Positions 18,550 through 28,101 of a stretch of 64,000 nucleotides of DNA are shown here, piece after piece. The notes beneath the pieces were generated by a model that was given only the letters and a program-made list of their open reading frames with translations, did no database searches and was not told the origin of the DNA. Every line of letters begins with the position of its first letter. The first letter of the stretch is position 1. The translations under genes were made by a program, and so were the position numbers. Origin of the DNA: Saccharopolyspora erythraea NRRL 2338 (GTDB lineage Bacteria; Actinomycetota; Actinomycetes; Mycobacteriales; Pseudonocardiaceae); NCBI RefSeq assembly GCF_000062885.1, contig NC_009142.1:7925584-7989583 (forward strand). Reading direction: 5' to 3'.

Positions 18550-19636
18550 ACTCGCGCCGGACCTCGGCGAACAGGTCCGGGTAGTCGGTGCCGAAGGCAC
18601 CGGCCGCCGAGTGCAGCGCCTCGAACGCGGCGGACAGCGGATCGTCCTCGGTCGCACCGAAGATGGCGGGAAGCGCCGCCGCCTGCTGCAGGAAGTTTTC
18701 GGTGCTGCGGTCGGGCAGGGTCACGGTCGTGTGCGGGACTCGCGGATCGTTGAGAAGGACCTCCCACACGCCGAGCTTGTCGTCGAAGGGCGGCGGTAGC
18801 TCTCGCCCCTGCTCCAGGGCCGCGAGCGCGGGTGCGATCCAGTCGATGCCGTCGAGCCCGGCCAGCTCGTACGCCCGGCGAACCGCCCACCGCGCCAAGG
18901 ACCGCTGTGCGTCGGCGTCCAGGTCGGCGATCTCGTCGACCAGGTCGCGGTCGAGCTGCGCCATCGCCCACGCGTGGCCACCGGCCTGGCGGAGCCGTTC
19001 GCTCGGAGCCCGTCCCGCCCAGCTCTCGGCCTCGGCGCGAGCACGCACTTCCTCGCGCCTGCGCTCCTCCTCCAACCGCCGCTCACGTTCGGCCTCGGCC
19101 TTCTCCTCCGGCGTGGGCGGCGGCGGGAGGCTGCGGGCGACCTGGTGCCAGTACTCGGCGGTCACGCTGGTCTGCTTCACCACGGCGTCCGGCCCCGGCG
19201 GAGCCGGCCAGAACTGGAGCAGGTACCGGTCCACCATCGGCTCGCCGTCGGTCCTGGTGTCGACCCGGCGGCTCTCGTCCATCGCGACGGCGCAGTAGCG
19301 GACTCGGTAGTCGATCTCCTCCAGGTCCAGCGACCACGCGGCCTCGCCGCCCCACTCGACCAGCGCGACCTCCGGTGACAACGGCCGGAACGACGCCTCG
19401 ACGGCCTCCTCCCACGCCTCGTCCACGTCGGGCCGCTCGTCGTGGACTTCGACGGTGAACCCGACGTGGCCGGTGTGCAGGCCGGTGGTCAGGAAGAGCT
19501 GTCCGGGCACCGCGGCTCCGCAGAGCCCGTTGGACTGCCCCGCCCTGTGCTCTTCGAGGGTCAGGGCGCCGATCTCGCTCTGCACGTAGATCTGGCCGTA
19601 GTGGACGTGCACCTCGCCGTCGAACAACGTCCGCAT
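18530..19636 (-). CDS. hypothetical protein with charged coiled-coil segment
   Basis: I do not recognise a family for this 368-aa soluble protein. The N-terminal half is rich in beta strands and tryptophan (EVHVHYGQIYVQSE, FTVEVHDERPDVDEAW, SLDLEEIDYRVRYCAV, YLLQFWPAPPGPD). A highly charged helix follows (PEEKAEAERERRLEEERRRE, about 200-225). The C-terminal half is helical and Ala-rich (QRSLARWAVRRAYELAGLDG). ATG 19636 has GAGGAG about 5 bases upstream. It lies between, and opposed to, two paralogous membrane proteins. Its stop overlaps the end of the first one. Confidence 0.7.
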   Translation of the reverse strand: MRTLFDGEVHVHYGQIYVQSEIGALTLEEHRAGQSNGLCGAAVPGQLFLTTGLHTGHVGFTVEVHDERPDVDEAWEEAVEASFRPLSPEVALVEWGGEAAWSLDLEEIDYRVRYCAVAMDESRRVDTRTDGEPMVDRYLLQFWPAPPGPDAVVKQTSVTAEYWHQVARSLPPPPTPEEKAEAERERRLEEERRREEVRARAEAESWAGRAPSERLRQAGGHAWAMAQLDRDLVDEIADLDADAQRSLARWAVRRAYELAGLDGIDWIAPALAALEQGRELPPPFDDKLGVWEVLLNDPRVPHTTVTLPDRSTENFLQQAAALPAIFGATEDDPLSAAFEALHSAAGAFGTDYPDLFAEVRREFTRRTP

Positions 19637-19714
19637 CGTCTCTCCTCTCGCCGCTTCGGCGGGGAGTGTGCCCACGGGCACCGACAGCGGATGACGGCCC
19701 CGATAATCATCCGC

Positions 19715-20761
19715 ATGGGTGAGCGCGGGGCTGGTCTGGTCGTGACGATCGCGCTGGCGGTGCTGGCACTGGTCGGGGTGAGCGCGGCTTTGCTCGTCCT
19801 GGACCCCCGGACCACCGGGGCGGACGCGCTGCGGACCGGCGGACTCGCGGCAGGCTCGATCGTCGCGCTCTACGCGCTGTGGCTCAACGACCGCAGGCGC
19901 CGCGTCGAGGAGCAGCGGCAGGACGTCGAGCGGCAGCGCCAGGAGCTGGAGACCCGGCGCACGGATCTGGACCGCGATCGCGTCTCCGACGAACGCTTCG
20001 CCCGCGCCGTCGAACTCCTCGGCAGCGAGGCCGACCAGGTCAGGGTCGGTGCGCTGCACGCGCTCGCCGGGCTCGCGCGCAGCAACCCCTCCTACACCCA
20101 GACCGTGCTCGACGTCCTGTGCTCCTACCTGCGGCGGCCGTTCCTGCACCCCCGCTACGGCGACGCGCCGGCGAAACCGGACGACGACGGCGGGTGGCCC
20201 GGTCCGGCCACCGCCAACGCCGAGCGCAAGCTCCAGGTCCGGCTCAGCGCGCAGCGGATCATCGCCGATCTGCTGCCCGAGGCCGGCGACGCCGAAGCAC
20301 CGCGCTACGACCTCGATCTCACCGGCGCGACGCTGGAGTACTTCGACCTGTCCGACCGCAGGATGGGCACGCTGGTCCTGCGGTATGCGCGGCTCTTCAG
20401 CAGTTCCAACCTGAGCCGCTGCGTCGTCACCGGCCCCGCGTGGTTCACCGGCATGACGACGGGATCAGGTCGGCTGTCGAGCCGTTTTCGCTGCGCCGAG
20501 ACGGAATTCCAGGACCGCGCCTGGTTCAGCAAGGTGCACTTCCACGGCCGGGCCGAATTCGACGGAACCACTTTCCGCGGCAGGGCGAAGTTCGCCGACT
20601 CCACAGTGGAGGGATCGCTGTCGATGACCGGCTGCGCGTTCGCCGACGACGCCAACTTCAAGGCGGTCCGCTTCGCCGGTCACGTGGACCTCGCAGGCAC
20701 CACCTGGCAAGGGGAGGTGCCGGAACTGGGAGAGACCCGTGAGTCTTCCGCGCCGCAATAG
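19715..20761 (+). CDS. membrane-anchored pentapeptide-repeat-like protein, paralog B
   Basis: This 348-aa paralog of the protein at 17422-18549 has the same order: two N-terminal membrane helices, a coiled coil and the block DERFARAVELLGSEADQVRV. The C-terminal part has pentapeptide-like repeats (FDGTTFRGRAKFADSTVEG, then FADDANFKAVRFAGHVDLAG). The first 100 residues are almost identical between the two, so a local duplication is likely. ATG 19715 is chosen by alignment with the paralog start; ATG 19691 is in frame and possible. GATAAT at 19702-19707 could be a -10 box giving a leaderless transcript. Confidence 0.75.
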   Translation: MGERGAGLVVTIALAVLALVGVSAALLVLDPRTTGADALRTGGLAAGSIVALYALWLNDRRRRVEEQRQDVERQRQELETRRTDLDRDRVSDERFARAVELLGSEADQVRVGALHALAGLARSNPSYTQTVLDVLCSYLRRPFLHPRYGDAPAKPDDDGGWPGPATANAERKLQVRLSAQRIIADLLPEAGDAEAPRYDLDLTGATLEYFDLSDRRMGTLVLRYARLFSSSNLSRCVVTGPAWFTGMTTGSGRLSSRFRCAETEFQDRAWFSKVHFHGRAEFDGTTFRGRAKFADSTVEGSLSMTGCAFADDANFKAVRFAGHVDLAGTTWQGEVPELGETRESSAPQ

Positions 20762-20783
20762 CAGCCGGGAAGACCCACGGGTC
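20734..20783. terminator. bidirectional hairpin terminator beside purL
   Basis: The 16-base arms at 20734-20749 and 20768-20783 pair with a single G.T wobble. The hairpin spans the stop codon of paralog B and the 3' flank of purL, which converge here. Confidence 0.75.
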
Positions 20784-20789
20784 CCGACC

Positions 20790-23081
20790 TCAGCCGAACA
20801 GCTTCGGCAGAGTGCCTTCCCACGCCTCGCGGAGCTCGGCGAGCGGGATGTCGGCGATGTCCTGGATCTCCAGGCTCTTCGAGCCGGCGTCGGCGACGCC
20901 GACCTTGGCCCACGGCAGCGAACGCGCCGAGCACATCTCGGTGAACCGCAGCTCCTCGCTGCGCGGCACCGCGACCAGCACCCGGCCGGCCGACTCGGAG
21001 AACAGCCAGACGAACGGGTCCGCGTCCTCCGGCAGCACCACGCGCGCACCGGTCTCACCGATCAGCGCGGTCTCCACCAGCGCCTGCGCCAGGCCGCCCT
21101 CGGACAGGTCGTGCGCCGCGGAGATCATGCCGTCGCGGGAACCGGCGACCAGCACCTCGGCCAGCAGCTTCTCCCGGGCCAGGTCGACCTGCGGCGGCGT
21201 GCCGCCGAGGTGGTCGTGCACGACCTTGGCCCACTCCGAACCGCCGAACTCCTCGCGGGTCTCGCCGAGCAGGATCAGCGTCTCGCCCTGCTCCCCGCCG
21301 ATTCCGGTGGGGATGCGGCGGGTGACGTCGTCGATGGTGCCCAGCACGCCGACGACCGGCGTCGGCAGGATCGGCTTGCTGCCGGTCTGGTTGTAGAAGC
21401 TGACGTTGCCGCCGGTGACCGGGATGCCCAGCTCCCGGCAGCCGTCGGCCAGCCCGCGCACCGCCTCCTGGAACTGCCACATCACGCCCGGGTCCTCCGG
21501 CGAACCGAAGTTCAGGCAGTTGGTGACCGCCAGCGGCGTCGCACCGGTGGTGGCGACGTTGCGGTAGGCCTCGGCCAGCGCGAGCTGCGCACCCGCGTAC
21601 GGGTCGAGCCGGGTGTAGCGGGCGTTGCAGTCGGTGGAGACCGCGATGCCGCGGCCGGTCTCCTCGTCGATGCGCAGCACGCCGCCGTCCGACGGCTGGG
21701 CGAGCACGGTGTTGCCGCGCACGTACCGGTCGTACTGGTCGGTGACCCACGCCCGCGAGCACAGGTTCGGCGAGGCGGCCATCCGCAGGACGGTCTGGCG
21801 CAGTTCGTCCGGAGTGGACGGCCGCGCCAGGGTGGCCGCGCTGTCGGCGGCGATCAGGTCCTGCTCGGCCGGCCGCTCGACCGGCCGCTCGTAGACCGGG
21901 CCCTGGTGCGCGACGGTGCGCGGCGGCACGTCCACCACCAGCTCGTCGTGCCAGTAGATCTCCAGGTTCTCGCCCTCGGTGACCTCGCCGATGACGGTCG
22001 CGGTGACGTCCCACTTGGCGCACACGTCCATGAAGGCGTCCACATCGGACGGCTTCACGACCGCGCACATGCGTTCCTGGGATTCGCTGGAGAGGATCTC
22101 GGCCGGGTTCATCCCCTTGGCGCGCAACGGCACCTGGTCGAGGTCGACCCGCATGCCGCCGTCACCGGCGGAGGCCAGCTCGGAGGTGGCGCAGGACAGC
22201 CCGGCGCCGCCGAGGTCCTGGATGCCCACGACCAGTCCCGAGTGGTACAGCTCCAGGCAGCACTCGATGAGCACCTTCTCGGCGAACGGATCGCCGACCT
22301 GGACGCTGGGCAGCTTCTTGCGGCCGGCGCCGCTCTCGTCGCCCTCGAAGGTCTCCGAGGCCAGCACCGAAACGCCGCCGATGCCGTCCAGACCGGTCCG
22401 GGCACCGAACAGGATGATCTTGTTGCCGGTGCCGCTGGCGTGCGCGAGGTGCAGGTCCTCGGTCTTCATCACGCCGACGCACATCGCGTTGACCAGCGGG
22501 TTGCTCGCGTAGCTCTCGTCGAACACGACCTCGCCGCCGATGTTGGGCAGGCCGAGGCAGTTGCCGTAGCCGCCGACACCGGCCACCACACCCGGCAGCA
22601 CCCGCTTGGTGTCCGGGGCGTCGGCGGGACCGAAGCGCAGCGGGTCGGCGACCGCGACCGGCCGCGCGCCCATCGCCATGATGTCGCGGACGATGCCGCC
22701 GACACCGGTGGCCGCGCCCTGGTAGGGCTCGACGTAGGAGGGGTGGTTGTGGCTCTCCAGCTTGAACGTCACCGCCCAGCCGTCGCCGATGTCGACCACC
22801 CCGGCGTTCTCGCCGATGCCGGCGAGCATCTTCGCCTTCATCTCGGCGGTCGTGGTCTCGCCGAAGTACTTCAGGTGCACCTTCGACGACTTGTAGGAAC
22901 AGTGCTCGCTCCACATCACCGAGTACATCGCCAGCTCGGCGTCGGTGGGCCTGCGGCCCAGGATCTCCCGGATGCGGGCGTACTCGTCGTCCTTGAGCCC
23001 CAGCTCCGCGTAGGGCTGCGGGGTTTCGGGGGTGGACTTCGCGTGCTGGACGCTGTCCACGTGCAGGTCGGTGTCGGTCAC
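20790..23081 (-). CDS. purL: phosphoribosylformylglycinamidine synthase, large subunit
   Basis: This 763-aa protein converts FGAR to FGAM with ATP and ammonia (step 4). It is the small PurL form that needs PurQ and PurS. Characteristic blocks are [62 protein letters not shown] and the duplicated AIR-synthetase-like halves. The start GTG 23081 overlaps the purQ stop by four bases (GTGA), so translation is coupled. It is the last gene of the purS-purQ-purL operon. Confidence 0.97.
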   Translation of the reverse strand: MTDTDLHVDSVQHAKSTPETPQPYAELGLKDDEYARIREILGRRPTDAELAMYSVMWSEHCSYKSSKVHLKYFGETTTAEMKAKMLAGIGENAGVVDIGDGWAVTFKLESHNHPSYVEPYQGAATGVGGIVRDIMAMGARPVAVADPLRFGPADAPDTKRVLPGVVAGVGGYGNCLGLPNIGGEVVFDESYASNPLVNAMCVGVMKTEDLHLAHASGTGNKIILFGARTGLDGIGGVSVLASETFEGDESGAGRKKLPSVQVGDPFAEKVLIECCLELYHSGLVVGIQDLGGAGLSCATSELASAGDGGMRVDLDQVPLRAKGMNPAEILSSESQERMCAVVKPSDVDAFMDVCAKWDVTATVIGEVTEGENLEIYWHDELVVDVPPRTVAHQGPVYERPVERPAEQDLIAADSAATLARPSTPDELRQTVLRMAASPNLCSRAWVTDQYDRYVRGNTVLAQPSDGGVLRIDEETGRGIAVSTDCNARYTRLDPYAGAQLALAEAYRNVATTGATPLAVTNCLNFGSPEDPGVMWQFQEAVRGLADGCRELGIPVTGGNVSFYNQTGSKPILPTPVVGVLGTIDDVTRRIPTGIGGEQGETLILLGETREEFGGSEWAKVVHDHLGGTPPQVDLAREKLLAEVLVAGSRDGMISAAHDLSEGGLAQALVETALIGETGARVVLPEDADPFVWLFSESAGRVLVAVPRSEELRFTEMCSARSLPWAKVGVADAGSKSLEIQDIADIPLAELREAWEGTLPKLFG

Positions 23082-23779
23082 GCTGCCACCAGTGCATCCA
23101 GAACGGACAGGAACATGCCGAGGCCGTCGTCGGTGGGCCCGGTCAGCGGGTCGATCGCGTGCTCGGGGTGCGGCATCATGCCCGCCACCCGGCCGCGGGC
23201 GTCGGTGATGCCGGCGATGCCGCGGCGCGACCCGTTCGGGTTCTCCCCGGCGTAGCGGAACAGCACCCGGCCCTCACCCTCGAGCTCGTCGAGCACGGCC
23301 TCGTCGGCGACGTAGTTGCCCTCGCCGTGCTTGACCGGGATCAGCAGCTCGGCACCGCGCTCGTAGCGGGCCGTCCAGGCGCTGGTGTTGTTCTCCACCT
23401 TCAGCCACTGGTCGCGGCACACGTAGTGCAGGCCCTCGTTGCGGGTGAGCACGCCGGGCAGCAGGCCCGCCTCGCACAGCACCTGGAAGCCGTTGCACAC
23501 GCCGAGCACCGGCATGCCCTTGCCCGCGGCGGAGACGATCTCGGTCATCACCGGCGCGAACTTGGCGATCGCACCGCAGCGCAGGTAGTCGCCGTAGGAA
23601 AACCCACCTGGCACCACGACCGCGTCGACACCGCGCAGGTCGTGGTCGCCGTGCCACAGCGGCACGGCCTCGGCGCCCGCGCGGCGGACCGCGCGCTGGG
23701 CGTCGACGTCGTCGAGGGTGCCGGGGAACGTGACGACACCGACCCTGGCGCCCGTGCCGGCGCCCTCGGCCGGGCTCAT
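23078..23779 (-). CDS. purQ: phosphoribosylformylglycinamidine synthase, glutaminase subunit
   Basis: This 233-aa class I glutamine amidotransferase supplies ammonia to PurL. The nucleophile Cys lies in [20 protein letters not shown], near residue 95. The His-Glu pair lies in [26 protein letters not shown] is typical of PurQ. It overlaps purS by four bases (ATGA) and purL by four bases, so all three are translationally coupled. Confidence 0.97.
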   Translation of the reverse strand: MSPAEGAGTGARVGVVTFPGTLDDVDAQRAVRRAGAEAVPLWHGDHDLRGVDAVVVPGGFSYGDYLRCGAIAKFAPVMTEIVSAAGKGMPVLGVCNGFQVLCEAGLLPGVLTRNEGLHYVCRDQWLKVENNTSAWTARYERGAELLIPVKHGEGNYVADEAVLDELEGEGRVLFRYAGENPNGSRRGIAGITDARGRVAGMMPHPEHAIDPLTGPTDDGLGMFLSVLDALVAA

Positions 23780-24015
23780 GCTTCCACCCGCCGCACGGCG
23801 AAGTCCTCGATCACGGGATTGGCGAGCAGGGTCTCGGCGATCCGGGCGAGCGTCGCGTCGTCGACGGAGTCGGCGACCTCCAGCTCGAAACGCTTCCCCT
23901 GGCGGACTTCGGAGATCCCCTCGAAACCGAGCCGGGGCAGCGCGTTGGCCACCGCCTGACCTTGGGGGTCGAGGATCTCCTGCTTCGGCATGACGTCGAC
24001 AACGACTCGGGCCAC
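23776..24015 (-). CDS. purS: phosphoribosylformylglycinamidine synthase, PurS subunit
   Basis: This 79-aa protein has the family pattern [34 protein letters not shown] and [10 protein letters not shown]. PurS dimers bridge PurL and PurQ in the FGAM synthase complex. The GTG start at 24015 is preceded by GGGAG 8 bases upstream. It is the first gene of the operon, with about 290 bases of upstream non-coding DNA that should hold the promoter. Confidence 0.95.
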   Translation of the reverse strand: MARVVVDVMPKQEILDPQGQAVANALPRLGFEGISEVRQGKRFELEVADSVDDATLARIAETLLANPVIEDFAVRRVEA

Positions 24016-24308
24016 TGGTGCTGCTCCCGGTTTCCGTGCGGATCCACCGGCTGCTCGCGAGCCGGTCGGATGGCCAGCAGTACTTTGAAAGGGTAACTGA
24101 CCTGGGAGTTCACCCGTGAGGACAGGGGCGCCGAGCTGCGGCGTGGCTCACGGCCGACAGGTGGCGGCCGGTTCCCGGCATCGCAGCGGCCGGTTCCCGA
24201 CATCACGGTTGGACTTCTTGTTGAACCTCCACCCGGGTCACGCGTCTTCCTGATGTGGAAAGGCGGCGAGCGACCAGCTCGCCGAACCGCGACCGGGGAG
24301 GAAGACCC

Positions 24309-24731
24309 ATGCGCAAGCCAACCGTTCTCGTGACCGCCGCCCTGGCCTGCGGCCTCGCCTTCGCGCCCGCGACCCCGATGCTCGCAGCTCCGGCACTCGC
24401 GGCGCAGGCGACCGCGCCCGCCGCCGCGGTGCGGCCCGCCGGGCAGCCGGGGCTGACGGCCGACCTCTCGGTGGTCCGGGCGGGCAACACGCTGCACCTG
24501 GACCTGGACCACGGCCAGGAGGCGGTGAGCTGGATCTCGTCGCCGGCCTTCGTCCGTGACGCCGAGCACCCCATGGGCGCCGACGAGGGCGTGGCCCGCA
24601 TCGTCGGCGACCACGACGGCCACGCCTCGGCTGTCGCCACCATCGCCGACGTGCCGCCGGGCGTGTACGAGGTCCACACCCGCGTCGGCGGCGGCGTCGG
24701 CCCGAGCACGACCATCACCGTCGTCGAGTGA
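24309..24731 (+). CDS. small secreted protein of unknown function
   Basis: This 140-aa precursor has a clear signal peptide (RKPTVLVTAALACGLAFAPA, with Ala-rich cleavage region near 32). The mature part looks like a beta-sandwich: LTADLSVVRAGNTLHLDLDH, AVSWISSPAFV, then GVYEVHTRVGGGVGPSTTIT. I see no catalytic motif. The strand pattern resembles an Ig-like fold, which is an inference. GGGGAGGAA lies just upstream of ATG 24309. It is divergent from purS. Confidence 0.75.
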   Translation: MRKPTVLVTAALACGLAFAPATPMLAAPALAAQATAPAAAVRPAGQPGLTADLSVVRAGNTLHLDLDHGQEAVSWISSPAFVRDAEHPMGADEGVARIVGDHDGHASAVATIADVPPGVYEVHTRVGGGVGPSTTITVVE

Positions 24732-24853
24732 TCGCTCGAACCCGCGAGTCTCTTGGTCTGCTGTAGCGACCGAAGAGGCTCACGGGCGCGCAGCGGCGTT
24801 CGCCGGTAGCGAGAACGGTCGCCGTAGCGGGGATCGCGGACCAGAGTGATCGC

Positions 24854-25855
24854 ATGAGACTCCTCGTGCTCGGTGGAACCGAGTTCCTGTCCCAAGCGGT
24901 CGCGGCCGACGGCGTGCGCCGCGGCCACGACGTCGTGTGCGCCGCCCGCGGCGTCACCGGCCCGGTGCCGGAAGGCGCGCGGCTGGTCAAGGTCGACCGC
25001 GACGCCCCGGGGAGCGTCGACGTGCTCGCGGGCGAGCGCTTCGACGCCGTCGTGGACGTCGCCAAGATGTCGTACCCCTGGGTGCGGGACGCGCTCGCGG
25101 CGGTCGGCGCGACGGCCGGGCACTGGACGTTCGTCTCGACCGTCAACGTCTACGCGGACACCGCGACCGCGACCGACGAGCTGCTCGAACCGCTTGCCGA
25201 GCCGCCCGCCGAGATCCCCGACGACAAGCTCGCCGAGGTCTACGGCGCGATCAAGGTGGCGAGCGAGAACGCGGTGCGCGACGCCGTCGGCGACCGCGCG
25301 TTCATAGTCCGGCCCGGGCTGATCACCGGGGCTCGGGACGCCACCGACCGCTTCGGCTACTGGGTGGCCCGGTTCGCGCGCGGCGGCCGGGTCCTGGTCC
25401 CCGACGAGCCGGCGCAGCCGATCCAGCACGTCGACGTCGTGGCGCTGGCGAAGTGGATCGTCGACTCCGCGGAGCAGCGCACCACGGGCACCTTCGACGC
25501 CACCGGTCCGGTCCTCGAACTGGGCGACCTGCTGCGGGAGGTCGCGGCACTCGTCGCACCGGAAGGCACCGAACTGGCCGCGGTCGCACCCGCCGACCTG
25601 ACCGGGGCGGGCGTGAACCCGTGGTCCGGCCCGAAGTCGCTGCCGTTCTGGGCGCCGAAGACCCACTACGGCGTGGTCACCCGCGACGCCTCCGCCGCGT
25701 GGGGCGCCGGGCTCGGCATCCGGCCGCTCGGCGGCACCGTCCAGGACGCCCTCGACACCGAACGCCGCCTCGGCACCGACCGGGAGCGCAAGGCCGGGCT
25801 CACCCCGGGGCAAGAGGCCGCCCTGCTGGCCGATCTCCCGCAACGCGCCTGGTGA
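24854..25855 (+). CDS. NAD-dependent epimerase/reductase (extended SDR)
   Basis: This 333-aa protein has a Rossmann start MRLLVLGGTEFLSQAVA. The catalytic YxxxK is in YGAIKVASENAV, with FVSTVNVYAD as the upstream Ser strand. The C-terminal region (QHVDVVALAKWIVDSA, then GIRPLGGTVQDALD) matches atypical epimerases of the CSP41/reductase type common in actinobacteria. The substrate is unknown. It starts 122 bases after the secreted-protein gene and precedes an MBL-fold gene on the same strand. Confidence 0.82.
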   Translation: MRLLVLGGTEFLSQAVAADGVRRGHDVVCAARGVTGPVPEGARLVKVDRDAPGSVDVLAGERFDAVVDVAKMSYPWVRDALAAVGATAGHWTFVSTVNVYADTATATDELLEPLAEPPAEIPDDKLAEVYGAIKVASENAVRDAVGDRAFIVRPGLITGARDATDRFGYWVARFARGGRVLVPDEPAQPIQHVDVVALAKWIVDSAEQRTTGTFDATGPVLELGDLLREVAALVAPEGTELAAVAPADLTGAGVNPWSGPKSLPFWAPKTHYGVVTRDASAAWGAGLGIRPLGGTVQDALDTERRLGTDRERKAGLTPGQEAALLADLPQRAW

Positions 25856-25928
25856 GGAGTCGTATCGCGCCCGCGCCGCTGTGGCAGAGTGACAACCGGA
25901 ATCGACGCGGGCGAGAAAGGGCGCGAAG

Positions 25929-26564
25929 GTGCAGATCACCCACTTCGGACATTCCTGCGTGCTGCTGGAGACCGGCTCGGCGCGGCTGCTGCTGGACCCC
26001 GGCACGTTCTCGTCGGGCTTCGAGGACCTGCGGGACCTCGACGGCGTCCTGATCACCCACCAGCACCCCGACCACCTCGACTTCGACCGGGTGCCCGCGC
26101 TGCTGGAGCACAACCCGCACGCCCGCTTCATCGCCGACCACGGCTCGGCCGAGATCGCCGAGAGCAAGGGCTTCGGGGTCACCACCGCCGCGCCGGGGGA
26201 CACGCTGTCCTTCGGCGCCACGACGGTCGACGTCGTCGGCGGCAAGCACGCCGTGATCCACCCGGACCTCCCGCTGGTCGACAACATCGGCTACCTGGTC
26301 GACGGCGGCGCCTTCTACCACCCGGGCGACTCGTTCCACGTGCCGCAGCAGCGGGTGGACGTGCTCGGCCTCCCGACGGGCGCCCCGTGGCTGAAGCTCT
26401 CCGAGTCGGTGGATTTCCTGCGGGCGGTCGGGCCGCGCGTCGCGGTGCCGATCCACGAGGCGGTGCTGGCCCGCCCCGAGATGCACTACCGGATGTTCGA
26501 GCAGCTCGGCCCCGAGGACACGACCGTGAACGTCCTCGACCGCGAGGTGCCGACCCGGTTCTGA
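25929..26564 (+). CDS. MBL-fold metallohydrolase (UlaG-like)
   Basis: This 211-aa protein begins MQITHFGHSCVLLET. It carries the metal motif THQHPDHLDFDR and further ligands in FYHPGDSFH and VPIHE. This is the short UlaG-like branch of beta-lactamase-fold hydrolases, many of which hydrolyse lactones or phosphoesters. The exact substrate cannot be inferred. GTG 25929 is used, with AAGGGCGCGAAG just before it. The gene converges on an Asp-rich secreted protein gene, with a hairpin between. Confidence 0.85.
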   Translation: MQITHFGHSCVLLETGSARLLLDPGTFSSGFEDLRDLDGVLITHQHPDHLDFDRVPALLEHNPHARFIADHGSAEIAESKGFGVTTAAPGDTLSFGATTVDVVGGKHAVIHPDLPLVDNIGYLVDGGAFYHPGDSFHVPQQRVDVLGLPTGAPWLKLSESVDFLRAVGPRVAVPIHEAVLARPEMHYRMFEQLGPEDTTVNVLDREVPTRF

Positions 26565-26577
26565 CCCGCCGCCGGGA

Positions 26578-26596
26578 GGCGGCCGTGATGGCCGCC
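26578..26596. terminator. short GC hairpin between convergent genes
   Basis: GGCGGCC and GGCCGCC (26578-26584, 26590-26596) pair across a 5-base loop. It lies 14 bases after the MBL-fold gene and before the 3' end of the opposing gene. Confidence 0.55.
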
Positions 26597-26635
26597 GGCC
26601 TCGGCGGGGTTCACGGCCGTGCTCCCCACTCGTGA

Positions 26636-27043
26636 TCAGTCGTCGCGCCCGGCGACGTCGTCGGCGTCGTCGTGGTGGTCGTCGCGGTCGTCGGCCGGGT
26701 CGTCGAAGCGGTCGTCGTGGTCATCCGCCGGGTTGTCGAACCGGTCGTCGTCGAACCGGTCATCGCAGTCGTCGAACCGGTCGTCGGCGTCGTTGTCGAA
26801 CCTGCCGTCGAACCTGTCGTCCCGGTCGTCGAACCGGTCGTCGCGGTCGTCGTCGACGCAGGGCACGGCAGCCGGGACCTGGCCGGGCACCACCGCACCG
26901 GGCTGTCCGGGCACCTGCTGCTGGGGCGGCGCCGGAGGTGCGCCGGTCTCGCCCGCCAGCGCCACACCCGCACCGCCGACTCCCACCGCCGCCGTCACCG
27001 CGGTCGCCACCAGCCAGGCCCGCTTCGTGTTGCGAATACGCAT
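26636..27043 (-). CDS. secreted Asp-rich repeat protein
   Basis: This 135-aa protein has a signal peptide (RIRNTKRAWLVATAVTAAVG...ALA), a Pro/Gln linker (PPAPPQQQVPGQ) and a 70-residue C-terminal half built from Asp, Arg and Phe. RFD occurs seven times, mostly as DDRFDD or DDRFDN. There is a single Cys before the repeats and another within them. The composition suggests a disordered cation-binding tail; this is inferred. GGAAG lies close upstream of ATG 27043. The repeats exist at DNA level too (GACGACCGGTTCGAC-like units), so the number may vary by slippage. Confidence 0.75.
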   Translation of the reverse strand: MRIRNTKRAWLVATAVTAAVGVGGAGVALAGETGAPPAPPQQQVPGQPGAVVPGQVPAAVPCVDDDRDDRFDDRDDRFDGRFDNDADDRFDDCDDRFDDDRFDNPADDHDDRFDDPADDRDDHHDDADDVAGRDD

Positions 27044-27155
27044 GATCTTCCGCCTCGGTTCCTTCCGATCGGCTTCTCGCCCTGACAGGAACCAGCATCG
27101 GAGGCGCCGGTGAGATGCCCCTGAACCCGCTGTGAAGGGCTTTTCATCTGCCCTT

Positions 27156-27920
27156 TCAGCTCGACAGCGGGTCGGTGTTGCGCGACCGGTGCCGCGGTTC
27201 GCGGGGACGCGGGATGCGCACGGGCCCCGCGTAGGAGGCGTAGGTCGTGGGCTGGGCGCCGTGGTGCAGGGCGAGGTCGACGGCGTCCAGCACCGCCTGC
27301 CTCGGCCCGCTGCGCCGCAGGTCGGCGGCGTCCACCGCGATCCGGACCATGCGCCCGCGCCGGGCCGCGCGTCCGACGCCCAGCACCAGCGCCCGGCACC
27401 ACCACGGTTCGGCGCGCTCGCCGGAGCCGAGCGAGTGCACGCGGGCCCGGTGCGCGTGGCCGGCCTCCAGCTCGCGGACCGCGAGCGCGTCCGCGCACAC
27501 CGCGAAGCCGTGGCGCCGCAGCGCCATGAGCGTGCCGGGGGAGGCGAACCACCTCGGCGGCACGAAGGTGTCCGTGCGCAGGCCGAGCCGGTCGAGCAAC
27601 GCCAGCGCGGGCAGCAGCCGCAGCCCGGCCTCGTGCGCCGGGATGGTGGCGAACTCGGCCCTGCGCAGCGTCGCGGCCGGGCGTCCGAGGCGGCTGAGCA
27701 CGCCCATCGCGGTCTCCCCTCGCCCGAAGCCGTGCAGCTCCACGGTGTCCCGCCCGCGGCGGCGGTGCCGGATCCAGTCGAGGAGCTGCTCGTCGGTGCC
27801 CGGCCGGGGCGCGAACAGCAGCGACAGCGGTACGCGGCGGCGGTCCATCTCGGCGGCGAAGTCCGCGCACTGGTCCAGGACCCGGTGGTCGAGCCCGGAC
27901 AGCGAGACGACGAGCGGCAT
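27156..27920 (-). CDS. DUF2334 / polysaccharide-deacetylase-like protein
   Basis: This protein of about 254 aa begins MPLVVSLSGLDHRVLDQCADFAAEM... and continues VPLSLLFAPRPGTDEQLLDW, VELHGFGRG, FVPPRWFASPGTLMALRRHG. This is the NodB-like barrel of DUF2334 proteins. LHGFG supplies a His, but the DD and HxxxH metal sites of active deacetylases are not clear. Activity is therefore uncertain. ATG 27920 is used; GTG 27926 is two codons upstream and neither has a strong ribosome site. Confidence 0.7.
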   Translation of the reverse strand: MPLVVSLSGLDHRVLDQCADFAAEMDRRRVPLSLLFAPRPGTDEQLLDWIRHRRRGRDTVELHGFGRGETAMGVLSRLGRPAATLRRAEFATIPAHEAGLRLLPALALLDRLGLRTDTFVPPRWFASPGTLMALRRHGFAVCADALAVRELEAGHAHRARVHSLGSGERAEPWWCRALVLGVGRAARRGRMVRIAVDAADLRRSGPRQAVLDAVDLALHHGAQPTTYASYAGPVRIPRPREPRHRSRNTDPLSS

Positions 27921-28057
27921 GCTCACGGCACACCATTGGGCCCTGCGCCGGTGACCTGCGCCTGACCCGCAGATGTCCGGCGGGAACAGATCCGGCGAAT
28001 CCAGCGCTACCGCGGCTCGGCAGGCGGCCAGGTGGAGCAGTGAGCGGCCAGGTGGCG

Positions 28058-28092
28058 CGGTCAAGCGACCGCGTGGCGCGGTGGCTTGACCG
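28058..28092 (-). terminator. hairpin terminator of purC
   Basis: The outer 9-bp stem CGGTCAAGC/GCTTGACCG encloses a 6-bp stem ACCGCG/CGCGGT with a TGG loop, separated by one G-G mismatch. It starts 10 bases beyond the purC stop codon. Confidence 0.75.
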
Positions 28093-28101
28093 GCCGCGTG
28101 A

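Noticed and set aside
20739-23255. Very long plus-strand frame antisense to purL
   Set aside because: High-G+C coding DNA often leaves the opposite strand open. The minus-strand frame encodes clear PurL motifs, and the plus strand is low-complexity Arg/Ala/Val sequence.
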